The notes: a model not told the origin generated them from the sequence alone. Numbered from the stretch's first letter, positions 1-6,155 are shown. The stretch: 7,313 nucleotides of DNA from Caldisericaceae bacterium (GCA_021160885.1 JAGHBR010000276.1:1-7313), one strand, 5' to 3'. Program-made: numbers and translations.

Positions 1-159
1 GATGCTACCTCCCTGCTTTAACCAGGACGTTAAAAGCATTGCAGCAATTAAAGGTTTTCCGGAACCGCCCGGCCCACTAATCAATGTGCTGGAAGGAATC
101 TTGATTCCTTCAGGCAAAACCTCTTTCAACCAATCAAATTCAATATTCAATTTATCCAT
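1..159 (-). CDS. RecA/KaiC-like P-loop ATPase, N-terminal part (runs off left edge)
   Basis: Only the first 53 codons are in the window; the reading frame is still open at position 1. The start is the ATG at 157-159, chosen because GGAGG (166-170 on this strand) lies 6 nt upstream. The visible protein begins MDKLNIEFDWLKEVLPEGIK, followed by a strand (STLISG) and a P-loop at residues 29-36, GPGGSGKP, then a helix (LIAAMLLTSWLKQGG). This order, a short leader, 'G(I)KIPSSTLISG' and then the Walker A loop, is typical of RecA-superfamily ATPases of the KaiC/RadA/GvpD kind, which bind ATP and often act as regulators or in DNA transactions. The residue after the Walker A lysine is proline, where serine or threonine normally helps bind magnesium. 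Catalytic glutamate and Walker B lie outside the window, so the exact family and activity cannot be judged. It is transcribed divergently from the SRPBCC gene, with a large inverted repeat between them. Confidence 0.8.
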   Translation of the reverse strand, partial: MDKLNIEFDWLKEVLPEGIKIPSSTLISGPGGSGKPLIAAMLLTSWLKQGGSI

Positions 160-165
160 TTCAGG

Positions 166-170
166 CCTCC
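166..170 (-). promoter_or_regulatory. Ribosome binding site of the P-loop ATPase gene
   Basis: GGAGG on the minus strand, 6 nt before the ATG at 157-159. It fixes the start of the partial ATPase gene. Confidence 0.8.
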
Positions 171-216
171 TTTTTTTTCTCTATCTTAGATGCGGGGCAA
201 ATAACATAGATACAAC

Positions 217-252
217 ATTTGTTAAATTTTTCTAACAAAAAATTTAACAAAT
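217..252. repeat. Perfect 15-bp inverted repeat between divergent genes (putative operator)
   Basis: The arms are 217-231 (ATTTGTTAAATTTTT) and 238-252 (its exact reverse complement), separated by a 6-nt spacer, CTAACA. The left arm plus spacer also contains a second, overlapping inverted repeat, TTGTTA at 219-224 and TAACAA at 233-238. The element lies about 60 bp upstream of the ATPase start and about 90 bp upstream of the SRPBCC start, where divergent promoters are expected. An operator for a dimeric regulator shared by both sides is the natural inference. A hairpin in a leader RNA is possible. The arms are almost all A/T, so the RNA stem would be only moderately stable, and it is not a typical intrinsic terminator. 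Confidence 0.6.
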
Positions 253-293
253 CTATTTGGCAAAAATCTGATCCGATATGATTTCAAGTTGAA

Positions 294-322
294 TTGCAAG
301 AATTAAACTTTTATTTTATCTA
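294..322 (+). promoter_or_regulatory. Possible sigma-70-like promoter for the SRPBCC-flippase operon
   Basis: TTGCAA (294-299) and TATCTA (317-322) are separated by 17 nt and lie about 20 nt before the start codon of the first operon gene. An alternative pair, TTGAAT (289-294) and TATTTT (312-317), has the same spacing. Both match the consensus only partly in AT-rich DNA, so this is a weak call; the promoter consensus of this organism is not known to me. Confidence 0.22.
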
Positions 323-343
323 AAGATTAACCAGGGCAAAAAG

Positions 344-790
344 ATGAAAGAATTAAAAACCAAAATTACTATTCAGGCTACTCCGGATAAAATCTGGCGC
401 ATTCTACAGGATTTGAAATTTTACGCCACTTGGAATCCGTTTATTATTTACGCAGCCGGGCAGGTCAGCAAAGGTAAAAAATTCTCTTTCATTTTAAAGG
501 CGCCGGGCGAAAAGCCAAAATTCTTTCGTTCCATTTTTAAAGAAATTAAAGAGAATAAAGAATTACGCTGGCTAAAAAGGGCTCTTTTACCTGGACTTTA
601 CAATGTGGAACACATCTTTAAACTCTCTCCTCAGGAAGGCGGTGAAACCTTGTTTGAATACCATCAGCAGTTTAGCGGCCTGGTATCAGGTTTTTATTTT
701 AACCGTTTCGAATACAGTTATCTGGCCGGCATGAAAAAGATGAATCAGGCTTTAAAGGAAATTTGCGAAGAAGAGAAAGGTAAGTCATGA
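344..790 (+). CDS. SRPBCC (START/Bet v1-like) family protein
   Basis: A 148-residue cytoplasmic protein of the usual length for the small SRPBCC (polyketide cyclase/dehydrase, COG3832-like) group, which forms a helix-grip fold with a hydrophobic pocket for lipids or other non-polar ligands. The hallmarks are visible: the opening strand and helix with 'I-x-A-x-PDKIWRIL-x-DL' (residues 10-24), then 'Y-x-TWNPFI' (27-34), a middle strand ending in ELRW (73-76), 'VEHIFKLSP' (88-96), the paired strands with GETLFEYHQQFSG (100-112), and the long C-terminal helix (about 122-143) that closes the pocket. There is no signal peptide or membrane segment. The start ATG has a modest AGGG (333-336) 7 nt upstream. 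Its TGA stop overlaps the ATG of the next gene, so it is the first gene of a coupled operon with a FemAB/GNAT-like protein and a flippase. The ligand is unknown. A lipid-handling role near envelope genes is only an inference. Confidence 0.85.
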   Translation: MKELKTKITIQATPDKIWRILQDLKFYATWNPFIIYAAGQVSKGKKFSFILKAPGEKPKFFRSIFKEIKENKELRWLKRALLPGLYNVEHIFKLSPQEGGETLFEYHQQFSGLVSGFYFNRFEYSYLAGMKKMNQALKEICEEEKGKS

Positions 791-1770
791 GTTTAACGGT
801 AAGCCGCTTTGGATCTGAAGATTACAAATGGTGGGATGATTACATCTGGCAGGCAGACAACGGTAACATTTTTCATACACGTCGTTTTTTAAGTTACCAT
901 CCGCAAGGCAGGTTTACCGACCATTCATTGATTTTTAAAAAGAAAAATTCTGTACGCGCCGTGTTACCGGCCATCGAAATGACCATGGACAAGGACAAAG
1001 TCCTCTATTCACACAGGGGCGCCTCTTACGGCGGTTTTGTTTACCGCGACCTGGGCATTGCCGAAGCCTTCGAATTAGTGGAAGCCCTGAAAGCCTATGC
1101 CAAAGAAACCGGCTTTACGCGCATCCTGATTACCCTGCCGCCAATTGTTTACATGAATCGTTATTCCAATTACCTGGATTTTGCCATGTTGCAAAATGGT
1201 TTCCGCTACCTAAAACGTGAAATTTCCAGCGTGGTGCAACTGCCAACTGACCCGGAGCAGGTGCTTAGCTTATTTAAAAGCGAAGCCCGCACAGCAACAC
1301 GTAAATCCATTAAATCCGGCGTTCAAATCCGACTGTCGGAAGACTACGACACCTATTACGAAATTTTAAAACAAAACCTTAAATTACGGCACAATGTTAC
1401 GCCAACCCACACTCTGGAAGAGCTGAAAAAATTAGCCGGGCTTTTTCCGGATCGCATTCATCTGTGGGCCGCTTATCTAGACGACAAAATGATTGCCGGA
1501 GTAGTCAATTTTATTTGTACACCCAAAGTCGTGCTGGCTTTTTACATCAGCGACAATAAAGAATATCAGCAATACCGCTCGGTAAACAACCTGTTTTACC
1601 ACATTTTTCAGTGGGCCGTCAAAGAGGGTTTCCAGTTCTACGACTTTGGGATATTTACGGTAAACATGGACCCGAACTGGGGACTGGGCAAATTTAAAGA
1701 GAATTTTGGCGCCCGCGGTCTGTTCAGAGACACTTTCGAATTGCTGCTGTGGTCTCCGCAAAACCAATGA
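787..1770 (+). CDS. FemAB-like / GNAT-fold acyltransferase (BioF2-like, Acetyltransf_6 type)
   Basis: A 327-residue soluble protein with the double-GNAT layout of FemAB-like transferases. The first half has 'GNIFHTRRFL' (26-35) and the glycine-rich 'SYGGFVY' (80-86). The linker carries the basic helix 'ARTATRKSIKSGVQIR' (167-182), like the R-x-x-I-R-K-A-x-x-x-G-V signature of this group. The second half has an acyl-acceptor fold strand 'WAAYLDDKMIAGVVNF' (227-242), and ends with 'YDFGIFT' (285-291) and 'GLGKFKENFGA' (299-309), the family's closing motif. Such proteins use acyl-CoA or aminoacyl-tRNA to modify amino groups on peptidoglycan precursors or on sugars; in glycan loci they are often N-acyltransferases of polysaccharide building blocks. 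The start overlaps the upstream stop (ATGA, 787-790) and has AGAAAGG at 774-780, so translation is probably coupled. The flippase begins 7 bp downstream. Substrate cannot be read from sequence; glycan modification is inferred from its neighbours. Confidence 0.85.
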   Translation: MSLTVSRFGSEDYKWWDDYIWQADNGNIFHTRRFLSYHPQGRFTDHSLIFKKKNSVRAVLPAIEMTMDKDKVLYSHRGASYGGFVYRDLGIAEAFELVEALKAYAKETGFTRILITLPPIVYMNRYSNYLDFAMLQNGFRYLKREISSVVQLPTDPEQVLSLFKSEARTATRKSIKSGVQIRLSEDYDTYYEILKQNLKLRHNVTPTHTLEELKKLAGLFPDRIHLWAAYLDDKMIAGVVNFICTPKVVLAFYISDNKEYQQYRSVNNLFYHIFQWAVKEGFQFYDFGIFTVNMDPNWGLGKFKENFGARGLFRDTFELLLWSPQNQ

Positions 1771-1777
1771 GTTTTGA

Positions 1778-3166
1778 ATGAAACTTAAATTTTCGAAAAG
1801 TTTCAGAGATCTGGTCAACTACCTGTTAGCTGGCGGACTGGCGCGCTTGCTGCCCTTTTTGTTACTTCCATACATTGCCCGCATTTTAACACCGGAAAAC
1901 TTTGGCCTTTTCTCATTGTACCGCCTCTACATTGCCCTGGGCAGCGTGTTGCTTCTTTTTGGTGTTGATCAGGGCCTATTTCGTTTGCTTCCTGAAGTTT
2001 CAGAAAACAAGCGCCGAAAGTATCTTTCATCGGCCGTTATTTTTGTTGTTTTTGTTGTCATCGTGTTTTCAATCATTAGCTGGCCCTGGCACGATCAATT
2101 GAACAAACTCTTATTAAAGCCCGATTTGCCTGTTCCCTTTTTTATTTTACCTCTGCTCATTTTGGTAAACGGTTTAAGCACTCTGATTTTAACCAGTTTT
2201 AGCGCACAGCAGCAAAGTAAAAGATTTTTAATGGGCAATTTGCTGGTGCAGGTGACCTTTTTCCTGCTCTTTTTAGCAGGACTTCAGGCAGGCTGGCAGT
2301 TAAAGTCCTTTTTTGTTTCTTTTCTGCTGGCTAATTTATTATTGCTTTCGGTTAACGGCAAACTGATTCTTTTTGCTTTCCAGTTTATTCCCAAGCTGCA
2401 CATTTTAAAGCAATTGTTAAAAACCGGTTTGCCCTTAATGTTCTTGTTGCTGTTAACCTATCTTTTGTACCAGAGCGACCACTACATCATTAAATTTTAC
2501 CTTGGCGTCGAACAAACAGGCGTTTACAATTACGGTTACCGTTTTGCCTCCATGCTGCTGATTTTTGTGGTCCAGAGTAATAATGTCTGGTTGCCGCGGG
2601 TTTACGCGCGAGGGGAAGATTTTTTCAAGCAACATTTTAGCGCCTACGCCTCTCTAATTGCACTGGCCTGTGCCGCTATTTTGTGGTTTTTGGTTCTGCT
2701 CTTTCACTACTTTTCCGGGCTGCTCATCCCCTCCGGCTTTGAAATCAGCAAGCAGATTTTGTTAATCGTTGGTTTGGGTTACATTGTTTACGGGCAAGCC
2801 CAGATGATTGACGCTTGGCTCATCTTAAAACACAAAAGCCGGATTTTAGTCTGGATTTCAATGATCGCCTTAATTTTGAACATTTCATTAAATCTTTACC
2901 TCATCCCCCGATTTGGATTACCGGCCGCTGCGCTGGTAACCAGCCTCAGCTTTCTTTTCATCTGGCTGGCCATTCTCATTTATTTAAAACAGGTGTTGAA
3001 TGCTAAAACATTAATTCTCTCTGCGCTAAAAACGGTTCTGTACATACTGCCTTTCTTTTTGCTTTTTTTTAACGATTCTCCCCTTTTTCCTGGACTGATC
3101 TTTTTTTTAATGGCCATTTTAGAAATTGCCACGAACCCGCTTTTAAAGACTATTTGGCAACAATGA
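1778..3166 (+). CDS. Polysaccharide/oligosaccharide flippase (Wzx-like, MOP superfamily)
   Basis: A 462-residue, highly hydrophobic inner-membrane protein with about 12-14 predicted membrane helices, the normal size and topology for Wzx-type flippases, which turn lipid-linked glycans across the inner membrane. Recognisable segments are the N-terminal 'GGLARLLPFLLLPYIARILT' (19-38) followed by 'PENFGLFSLY', the central 'SDHYIIKFYLGVEQTGVYNYG' region (233-253; a charged helix end followed by the 'G-x-Y' loop seen in this superfamily), and the late helix pair around 'NISLNLYLIPRFGLPAAALV' (368-387). Hydrophobic blocks occur near 15-35, 48-66, 84-101, 118-140, 153-170, 176-200, 216-232, 256-266, 290-313, 325-350, 356-376, 382-404, 414-431 and 436-450. 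It begins 7 bp after the FemAB-like gene, without a clear Shine-Dalgarno site, which suggests coupling to the upstream gene. A convergent glycosyltransferase lies 136 bp downstream. The glycan carried is unknown. Confidence 0.9.
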   Translation: MKLKFSKSFRDLVNYLLAGGLARLLPFLLLPYIARILTPENFGLFSLYRLYIALGSVLLLFGVDQGLFRLLPEVSENKRRKYLSSAVIFVVFVVIVFSIISWPWHDQLNKLLLKPDLPVPFFILPLLILVNGLSTLILTSFSAQQQSKRFLMGNLLVQVTFFLLFLAGLQAGWQLKSFFVSFLLANLLLLSVNGKLILFAFQFIPKLHILKQLLKTGLPLMFLLLLTYLLYQSDHYIIKFYLGVEQTGVYNYGYRFASMLLIFVVQSNNVWLPRVYARGEDFFKQHFSAYASLIALACAAILWFLVLLFHYFSGLLIPSGFEISKQILLIVGLGYIVYGQAQMIDAWLILKHKSRILVWISMIALILNISLNLYLIPRFGLPAAALVTSLSFLFIWLAILIYLKQVLNAKTLILSALKTVLYILPFFLLFFNDSPLFPGLIFFLMAILEIATNPLLKTIWQQ

Positions 3167-3212
3167 AGCTTATTGGCAGCCCGCGAACTTGAGGCCGGGA
3201 ATTGACTGATAA

Positions 3213-3258
3213 TTATTGAGCCTTGTTAAGGACTCAACAATAAAATTCAAAATTTTTT
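3213..3258. terminator. Hairpin between convergent genes, possible terminator
   Basis: Nested stem: TTATTGAG (3213-3220) pairs with CTCAACAA (3233-3240), with one A-C mismatch, around an inner hairpin CCTT-GTT-AAGG (3221-3231) and a one-base bulge. On the plus strand it is followed by an AT-rich tract with six T at 3253-3258. It sits between the ends of the flippase and the convergent glycosyltransferase, so it could end transcription on one or both strands. The T tract is not directly behind the stem and on the minus strand there is no real T run, so the call is moderate to weak. Confidence 0.4.
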
Positions 3259-3302
3259 ATGCAGTGTTAGTGGAATTGCCCTGGTCACATTTTTTTTAGA
3301 CT

Positions 3303-4493
3303 TTAATGAATTAATTGGCGGGTAATGAGTTGCAGATATTTTTTGGACTCTTCCTGCCAGGAATATTTTGGCGCGGATTGCTTCAAATTTTGTTTTAATC
3401 GATGGTACACCGTCGGATCTAATATTTTTTTAATAGCCTGCTCAATTTGGCCAATATTTTGCGGATCGACCACAAAGCCCACCTGTTCCTGTTCAATGAG
3501 GTTACGAATTTCGGGGTAATTGCTGCCAATGACCGGGATTTCTGCCTGAATGTATTCGAACAACTTGTTGGGCAGCGCATGGTAGTAACTGAGACCTTTG
3601 CCGGAAATGATGGTAAAGCCAAAATCGGCGGAATAGGTGTATTGGGCTAACTGGTCGAAAGGTACCATACCGGTAAAAATCACTCTGTTTTCCATTTTAA
3701 GCTGTTTAGCCAGGGTCATTAAAGTGCTGCGCAAGGGACCATCTCCGACTATTACCAGTACAACCTGGTCAATTTTGGAACAGGCTTTTAAAATTTCAAT
3801 CAACCCACGGCCTTCAAACACCATACCCTGGTAAAGGCCGATTTTTTTATCAGCAGCAATATCATATTTTTCACGCAAGAACATTGAGCGCTGATGCTTT
3901 TGACGTAACGGAATATTACGCACAAAGCCCACAACGTTCAGCTTAGGGTAAACCTTTTGTAAAGCCTGAGCATCCGATTGGCAAACGGTGAAAGCAGCCT
4001 GGGCACTAGCTACACCAAATTGTTCGATCTTTTTAAAAAAGAAGCGGCGAACAGATTTGTGGACAAGTGAATTTAAACCAATGACCAGTTCTACGCTATC
4101 GTAAATGTAATTATTTTCCTGGAAAAATGATTTTATTCTCAAGGCGACCAGTGGTAAAAAATCGTAAGAAATAAACAAATCGGCTTTCTGTTTTAAAAGC
4201 CAGGCAGTGGCCTTAACCCAGAACTGTAAGAAGCGGAGAACAGTTGGCTTTTGCCACAATTTAACCTGAATTAGTTCAGCCGGAGCCCACAAATCTTTGT
4301 TTAATTTTGGATTAAAAGCACAAAAAAGGCGAACTTTAAAGCCATTTGCCAGCAAGGTCTGTACTTTGCGATGCAGATTGGCTTCGTAAAAAAGATCGGA
4401 AATGGTGACAATAACAATGGTAGGTTTTTTCCCGGCCAATGTTTCCTTTCTGCGTTTGTGATTGCATTTAATGTAGCTTTTTCCCGGATTCAT
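3303..4493 (-). CDS. Glycosyltransferase, GT4 family (GT-B fold)
   Basis: A 396-residue protein (from the ATG at 4493) of standard GT4 length. It transfers a sugar from an activated donor to an acceptor, most likely a lipid-linked or surface glycan. The N-terminal acceptor domain begins with strand 'PTIVIVTISD' (24-33) and contains 'YDSVE' (131-135), similar to the Y-D-x-x-E site of this family. The C-terminal donor domain has 'YQGMVFEGRG' (221-230), 'VIVGDGPLR' (247-255) and 'VIFTGMV' (271-277). The nucleotide-sugar site 'HALPNKLFEYIQAEIPVIGS' (305-324) follows, with Lys310 and Glu313 in the usual places. The first glutamate of the classical E-x7-E motif is His305, as I recall is tolerated in this subgroup. 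No membrane span is evident. The ATG has no Shine-Dalgarno site and encodes about 19 residues before the fold begins; a TTG at 4437-4439 has one and would give 378 residues. It converges on the flippase operon, consistent with a glycan locus. Confidence 0.9.
   Translation of the reverse strand: MNPGKSYIKCNHKRRKETLAGKKPTIVIVTISDLFYEANLHRKVQTLLANGFKVRLFCAFNPKLNKDLWAPAELIQVKLWQKPTVLRFLQFWVKATAWLLKQKADLFISYDFLPLVALRIKSFFQENNYIYDSVELVIGLNSLVHKSVRRFFFKKIEQFGVASAQAAFTVCQSDAQALQKVYPKLNVVGFVRNIPLRQKHQRSMFLREKYDIAADKKIGLYQGMVFEGRGLIEILKACSKIDQVVLVIVGDGPLRSTLMTLAKQLKMENRVIFTGMVPFDQLAQYTYSADFGFTIISGKGLSYYHALPNKLFEYIQAEIPVIGSNYPEIRNLIEQEQVGFVVDPQNIGQIEQAIKKILDPTVYHRLKQNLKQSAPKYSWQEESKKYLQLITRQLIH
4444..4449 (-). 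promoter_or_regulatory. Ribosome binding site pointing to a TTG start of the glycosyltransferase
   Basis: AAAGGA on the minus strand lies 4 nt before the TTG at 4437-4439 (Leu19 of the longer reading). The ATG at 4491-4493 is preceded by a pyrimidine-rich sequence (CCCTCTTGCA) with no such site. The first beta-strand of the GT4 fold starts five codons after this TTG, so the shorter start is structurally attractive. Confidence 0.4.
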
Positions 4494-4518
4494 TGCAAGA
4501 GGGATTGAGTGGGGAATG

Positions 4519-4535
4519 GTTGAATAGGTGTTATG
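4519..4535. repeat. 17-bp direct repeat, copy 1
   Basis: GTTGAATAGGTGTTATG, identical to 7229-7245 in the same orientation. It sits 26 bp upstream of the longer glycosyltransferase start. The flanks of the two copies are not alike. In this copy GGTGT (4527-4531) can also pair with ACGCC (4536-4540), including one G-T pair, which is not true of the other copy. Confidence 0.6.
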
Positions 4536-4582
4536 ACGCCACCATTAACAATGTTTCATTAATTTGAGAAAATCACAAAACT

Positions 4583-4611
4583 CAAAAAGCGAGATTTCCT
4601 AATGAAATCTC
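4583..4611 (-). terminator. Intrinsic terminator of the thioredoxin-like pseudogene
   Basis: A perfect 8-bp stem, GAGATTTC / GAAATCTC (4604-4611 and 4591-4598), with a 5-nt loop. On the minus strand it is followed at once by GCTTTTTGAG. This is a textbook stem plus T tract for minus-strand transcription coming from the broken thioredoxin gene, and it shields the glycosyltransferase gene from read-through. The present stop codon (TAG, 4599-4601) falls inside the hairpin, which suggests the original stop lay further upstream. Confidence 0.7.
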
Positions 4612-5716
4612 ATCCCTCTGCTTATGGGATTCAATTCTACACTTTTACATTGTCTCACTTTGGATGGGTCCAATATATGGTGTTTGCCTTTAAGGCTTAG
4701 AATTTCTGCCAGAGTGTCTAAAATATTGGCTTTATCTTTGGAATCCGTAGTTAGTTCAACCGCTTTACGGGCCAGAGCTTCTGCTTCGTCCAGATTAATT
4801 TTATTCTCAAAACACCACCAGGCAAAATTATTCAATTGATCCGGATTTTCCTGCCAGCCTTCAGGTAAACTGGCTTTTTTCTTTTCAACCGCCTGCTTCC
4901 AGTCTTTTAAAACAAACAAGCAATTTAAAACTTCGGCTTCATTCCTGGCTCTTTCACTAATTAAGTCGGGCTGATTTTCAAGGAGTTGCACCGGTTCTTT
5001 TAAATACGTTTGCAATTCGGCATCTTGCGGTGCTTTTGGTAACAACAGCACCATGCGGAAATAAAAGTAGGCTTTTTCTTTGGGCTGATTTAACTGTGGT
5101 ATTAATTCTTTGGCAATTTTTTTGAGCGAAAACCGGAATACACAACATTGAAGATTTTATTGTCAAGGTTGGCCGTGCTATCTTTGACAATTTTTTAACC
5201 TTTTTCAGATAGGTGTAGGCTTGTTTCATGTCATTCTGGGCTTCAAAATAATCCGCTAACATACCGGCCAATTCCGGCGTTGGATTTGATTCAAATTTTT
5301 TCATCTTGGCCGAAATCGGTTCCAGATCAGCCAGAGCGGTTTTCATTTGATCAGTCCAATACTTTTTAGCGTACCCATGAAAACATACAACGGTTCTTCA
5401 TTCTGATTGACCAGATAAAAAGTGATAGCCGCGGATTTTGTATTTTGGGGCCAGTTCAACGCCTTCGCCTTTTTCGCAGTCAACTTGTAGTAAAACGACG
5501 TTGCATAAAATTTTTTGAACATCGGCATCTTCTTTCGCTGCACGAGCGAATTTTTTACAGCTCGGTCACCAATCGGTCATAAAATCGATTAAAACGGGTC
5601 GATTTAATTCCTTTGCAAACTGAAGCGCTTCAGCCTAAGAATTGGCATTGATAGGTTCAGGCTTTGCCTGTACAGGCGAATAGCAAAATCATGAACAGCA
5701 CAAGAATTTTCTTCAT
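4599..5716 (-). pseudogene. Thioredoxin-fold protein with helical/TPR-like tail, multiply disrupted
   Basis: Joined across lesions, this reads as an exported thioredoxin-family protein of about 370 residues. It would reduce or oxidise disulfides in the envelope. The start ATG (5714-5716) follows GGAGG at 5721-5725. Signal peptide MKKILVLFMILL is followed after a shift by SPVQA, then KPEPINANS. The thioredoxin domain reads RPVLIDFMTDW-(TGA)-PSCKKFARAA, then VDCEKGEGVELAPKYKIRGY, TFYLVNQNEEPLYVFMG and YAKKYWTDQMKTAL. A helical tail includes LNNFAWWCFENKINLDEAEA and ARKAVELTTDSKDKANILD. Lesions are: a frameshift near 5680 (probably one extra base); TAG at 5635-5637; TGA at 5566-5568; two bases missing at about 5424 in the expected cis-proline codon; one base missing at about 5375; and one A missing in the A runs at 5191-5196 and at 5117-5123. 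The last 25 or so residues look degraded too. A functional product is unlikely unless the sequence contains errors. Confidence 0.85.
5534..5550 (-). other. Small hairpin after the in-frame TGA (SECIS-like candidate)
   Basis: On the minus strand TTCGCT (5545-5550) pairs perfectly with AGCGAA (5534-5539) around the 5-nt loop CGTGC. The loop begins 21 nt after the TGA (5566-5568) that replaces the first cysteine of the thioredoxin motif, and a G is the second base of the loop. Bacterial SECIS elements are described as a stem-loop with a small apical loop, a G in the first two loop bases, and about 16-37 nt between UGA and loop, so the geometry fits. A 6-bp stem arises easily by chance, and the gene has other lesions, so function is doubtful. 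Confidence 0.25.
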
Positions 5717-5720
5717 ACAT

Positions 5721-5725
5721 CCTCC
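5721..5725 (-). promoter_or_regulatory. Ribosome binding site of the thioredoxin-like pseudogene
   Basis: GGAGG on the minus strand, 4 nt before the ATG at 5714-5716 (an overlapping ATG at 5718-5720 touches it directly and opens a different frame). Its preservation shows where the ancestral gene began. Confidence 0.65.
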
Positions 5726-6147
5726 ATTTATTAATCGCCTACTTACCATAATCTCTAAAATACAAATCTAAATTTTGACTTTCCAGAATATGAATTAGTT
5801 TTCATAATTTTATTTAATTTGTTAAATTTGAGTTACGTGAATCTCAATTTAGAAGTTTCAGTAAGAATGAGAAATGGGCAGCGGTATTTTTATGTTGTGA
5901 ATTACAGCCGTTCTTTCAATAACTTACAAAGTGAATTAAATTGGAGTGCTGAAAAAGAGGTTTCAAGGGAAATCTTAGGTGAGCAAGAATCCATTGATAA
6001 TAGAAATCTCGGAAAGGTCCCAAAAGTCGAATTTGACGAATATTTTTAATAGTATTAAATTGTATCAAAATACTAACTTAATAACTTTTGAGTCAAACCT
6101 CATGAAAGACAGATTTTTCCTGTATTACGAACTCCAAATCAGTAGTG
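5726..6147. other. AT-rich divergent intergenic region without a recognisable gene
   Basis: This stretch separates the divergent thioredoxin pseudogene and CsgG-like gene and is clearly richer in A/T than both. Two short plus-strand open frames occur: 5819-6049 from a TTG (or 60 codons from ATG 5867) and 5979-6164. Neither has a Shine-Dalgarno site or a family I recognise, and they overlap in different frames, so I do not call them genes. The first contains RMRNGQRYFYVVNYSRSF and NNLQSELNW, which looks protein-like enough that a remnant of a lost gene is possible. ATTTAA-TTTG-TTAAAT (5812-5827) is a small AT inverted repeat. Promoters for both flanking genes should lie here, but I cannot place them with confidence. 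Confidence 0.5.
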
Positions 6148-6155
6148 AAAGGAGG
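6148..6155 (+). promoter_or_regulatory. Strong ribosome binding site of the CsgG-like gene
   Basis: AAAGGAGG followed by five A and the ATG at 6161. Near-perfect Shine-Dalgarno site with good spacing; it fixes the start. Confidence 0.85.

Noticed and set aside
2..235. Plus-strand open frame of 77 codons at the left edge
   Set aside because: The opposite strand encodes a P-loop ATPase N-terminus with a good ribosome binding site, so the plus frame is a shadow.
1477..1818. Minus-strand open frame of 113 codons inside the FemAB-like gene
   Set aside because: It overlaps a clear conserved gene, has no recognisable domain and no ribosome binding site; a shadow of the real frame.
1902..2102. Alternative-frame open frames within the flippase (also 1815-2030, 2453-2635, 2815-3006)
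   Set aside because: The main frame shows continuous membrane helices and family motifs; these others have none.
3325..3834. Plus-strand and other minus-strand short frames over the glycosyltransferase
   Set aside because: All lie inside the GT4 coding frame and resemble no family.
4624..4839. Plus-strand open frame of 71 codons opposite the pseudogene
   Set aside because: The minus-strand reading is the conserved TPR-like tail; the plus frame is its complement.
5812..5829. AT palindrome ATTTAA-TTTG-TTAAAT as a second operator copy
   Set aside because: Short and pure A/T except one G; similarity to the 217-252 repeat may be chance. Mentioned only as a hint.
6060..6090. Promoter-like TTGTAT ... 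TAACTT before the CsgG-like gene
   Set aside because: Spacing and matches are poor, and in such AT-rich DNA similar pairs occur everywhere.
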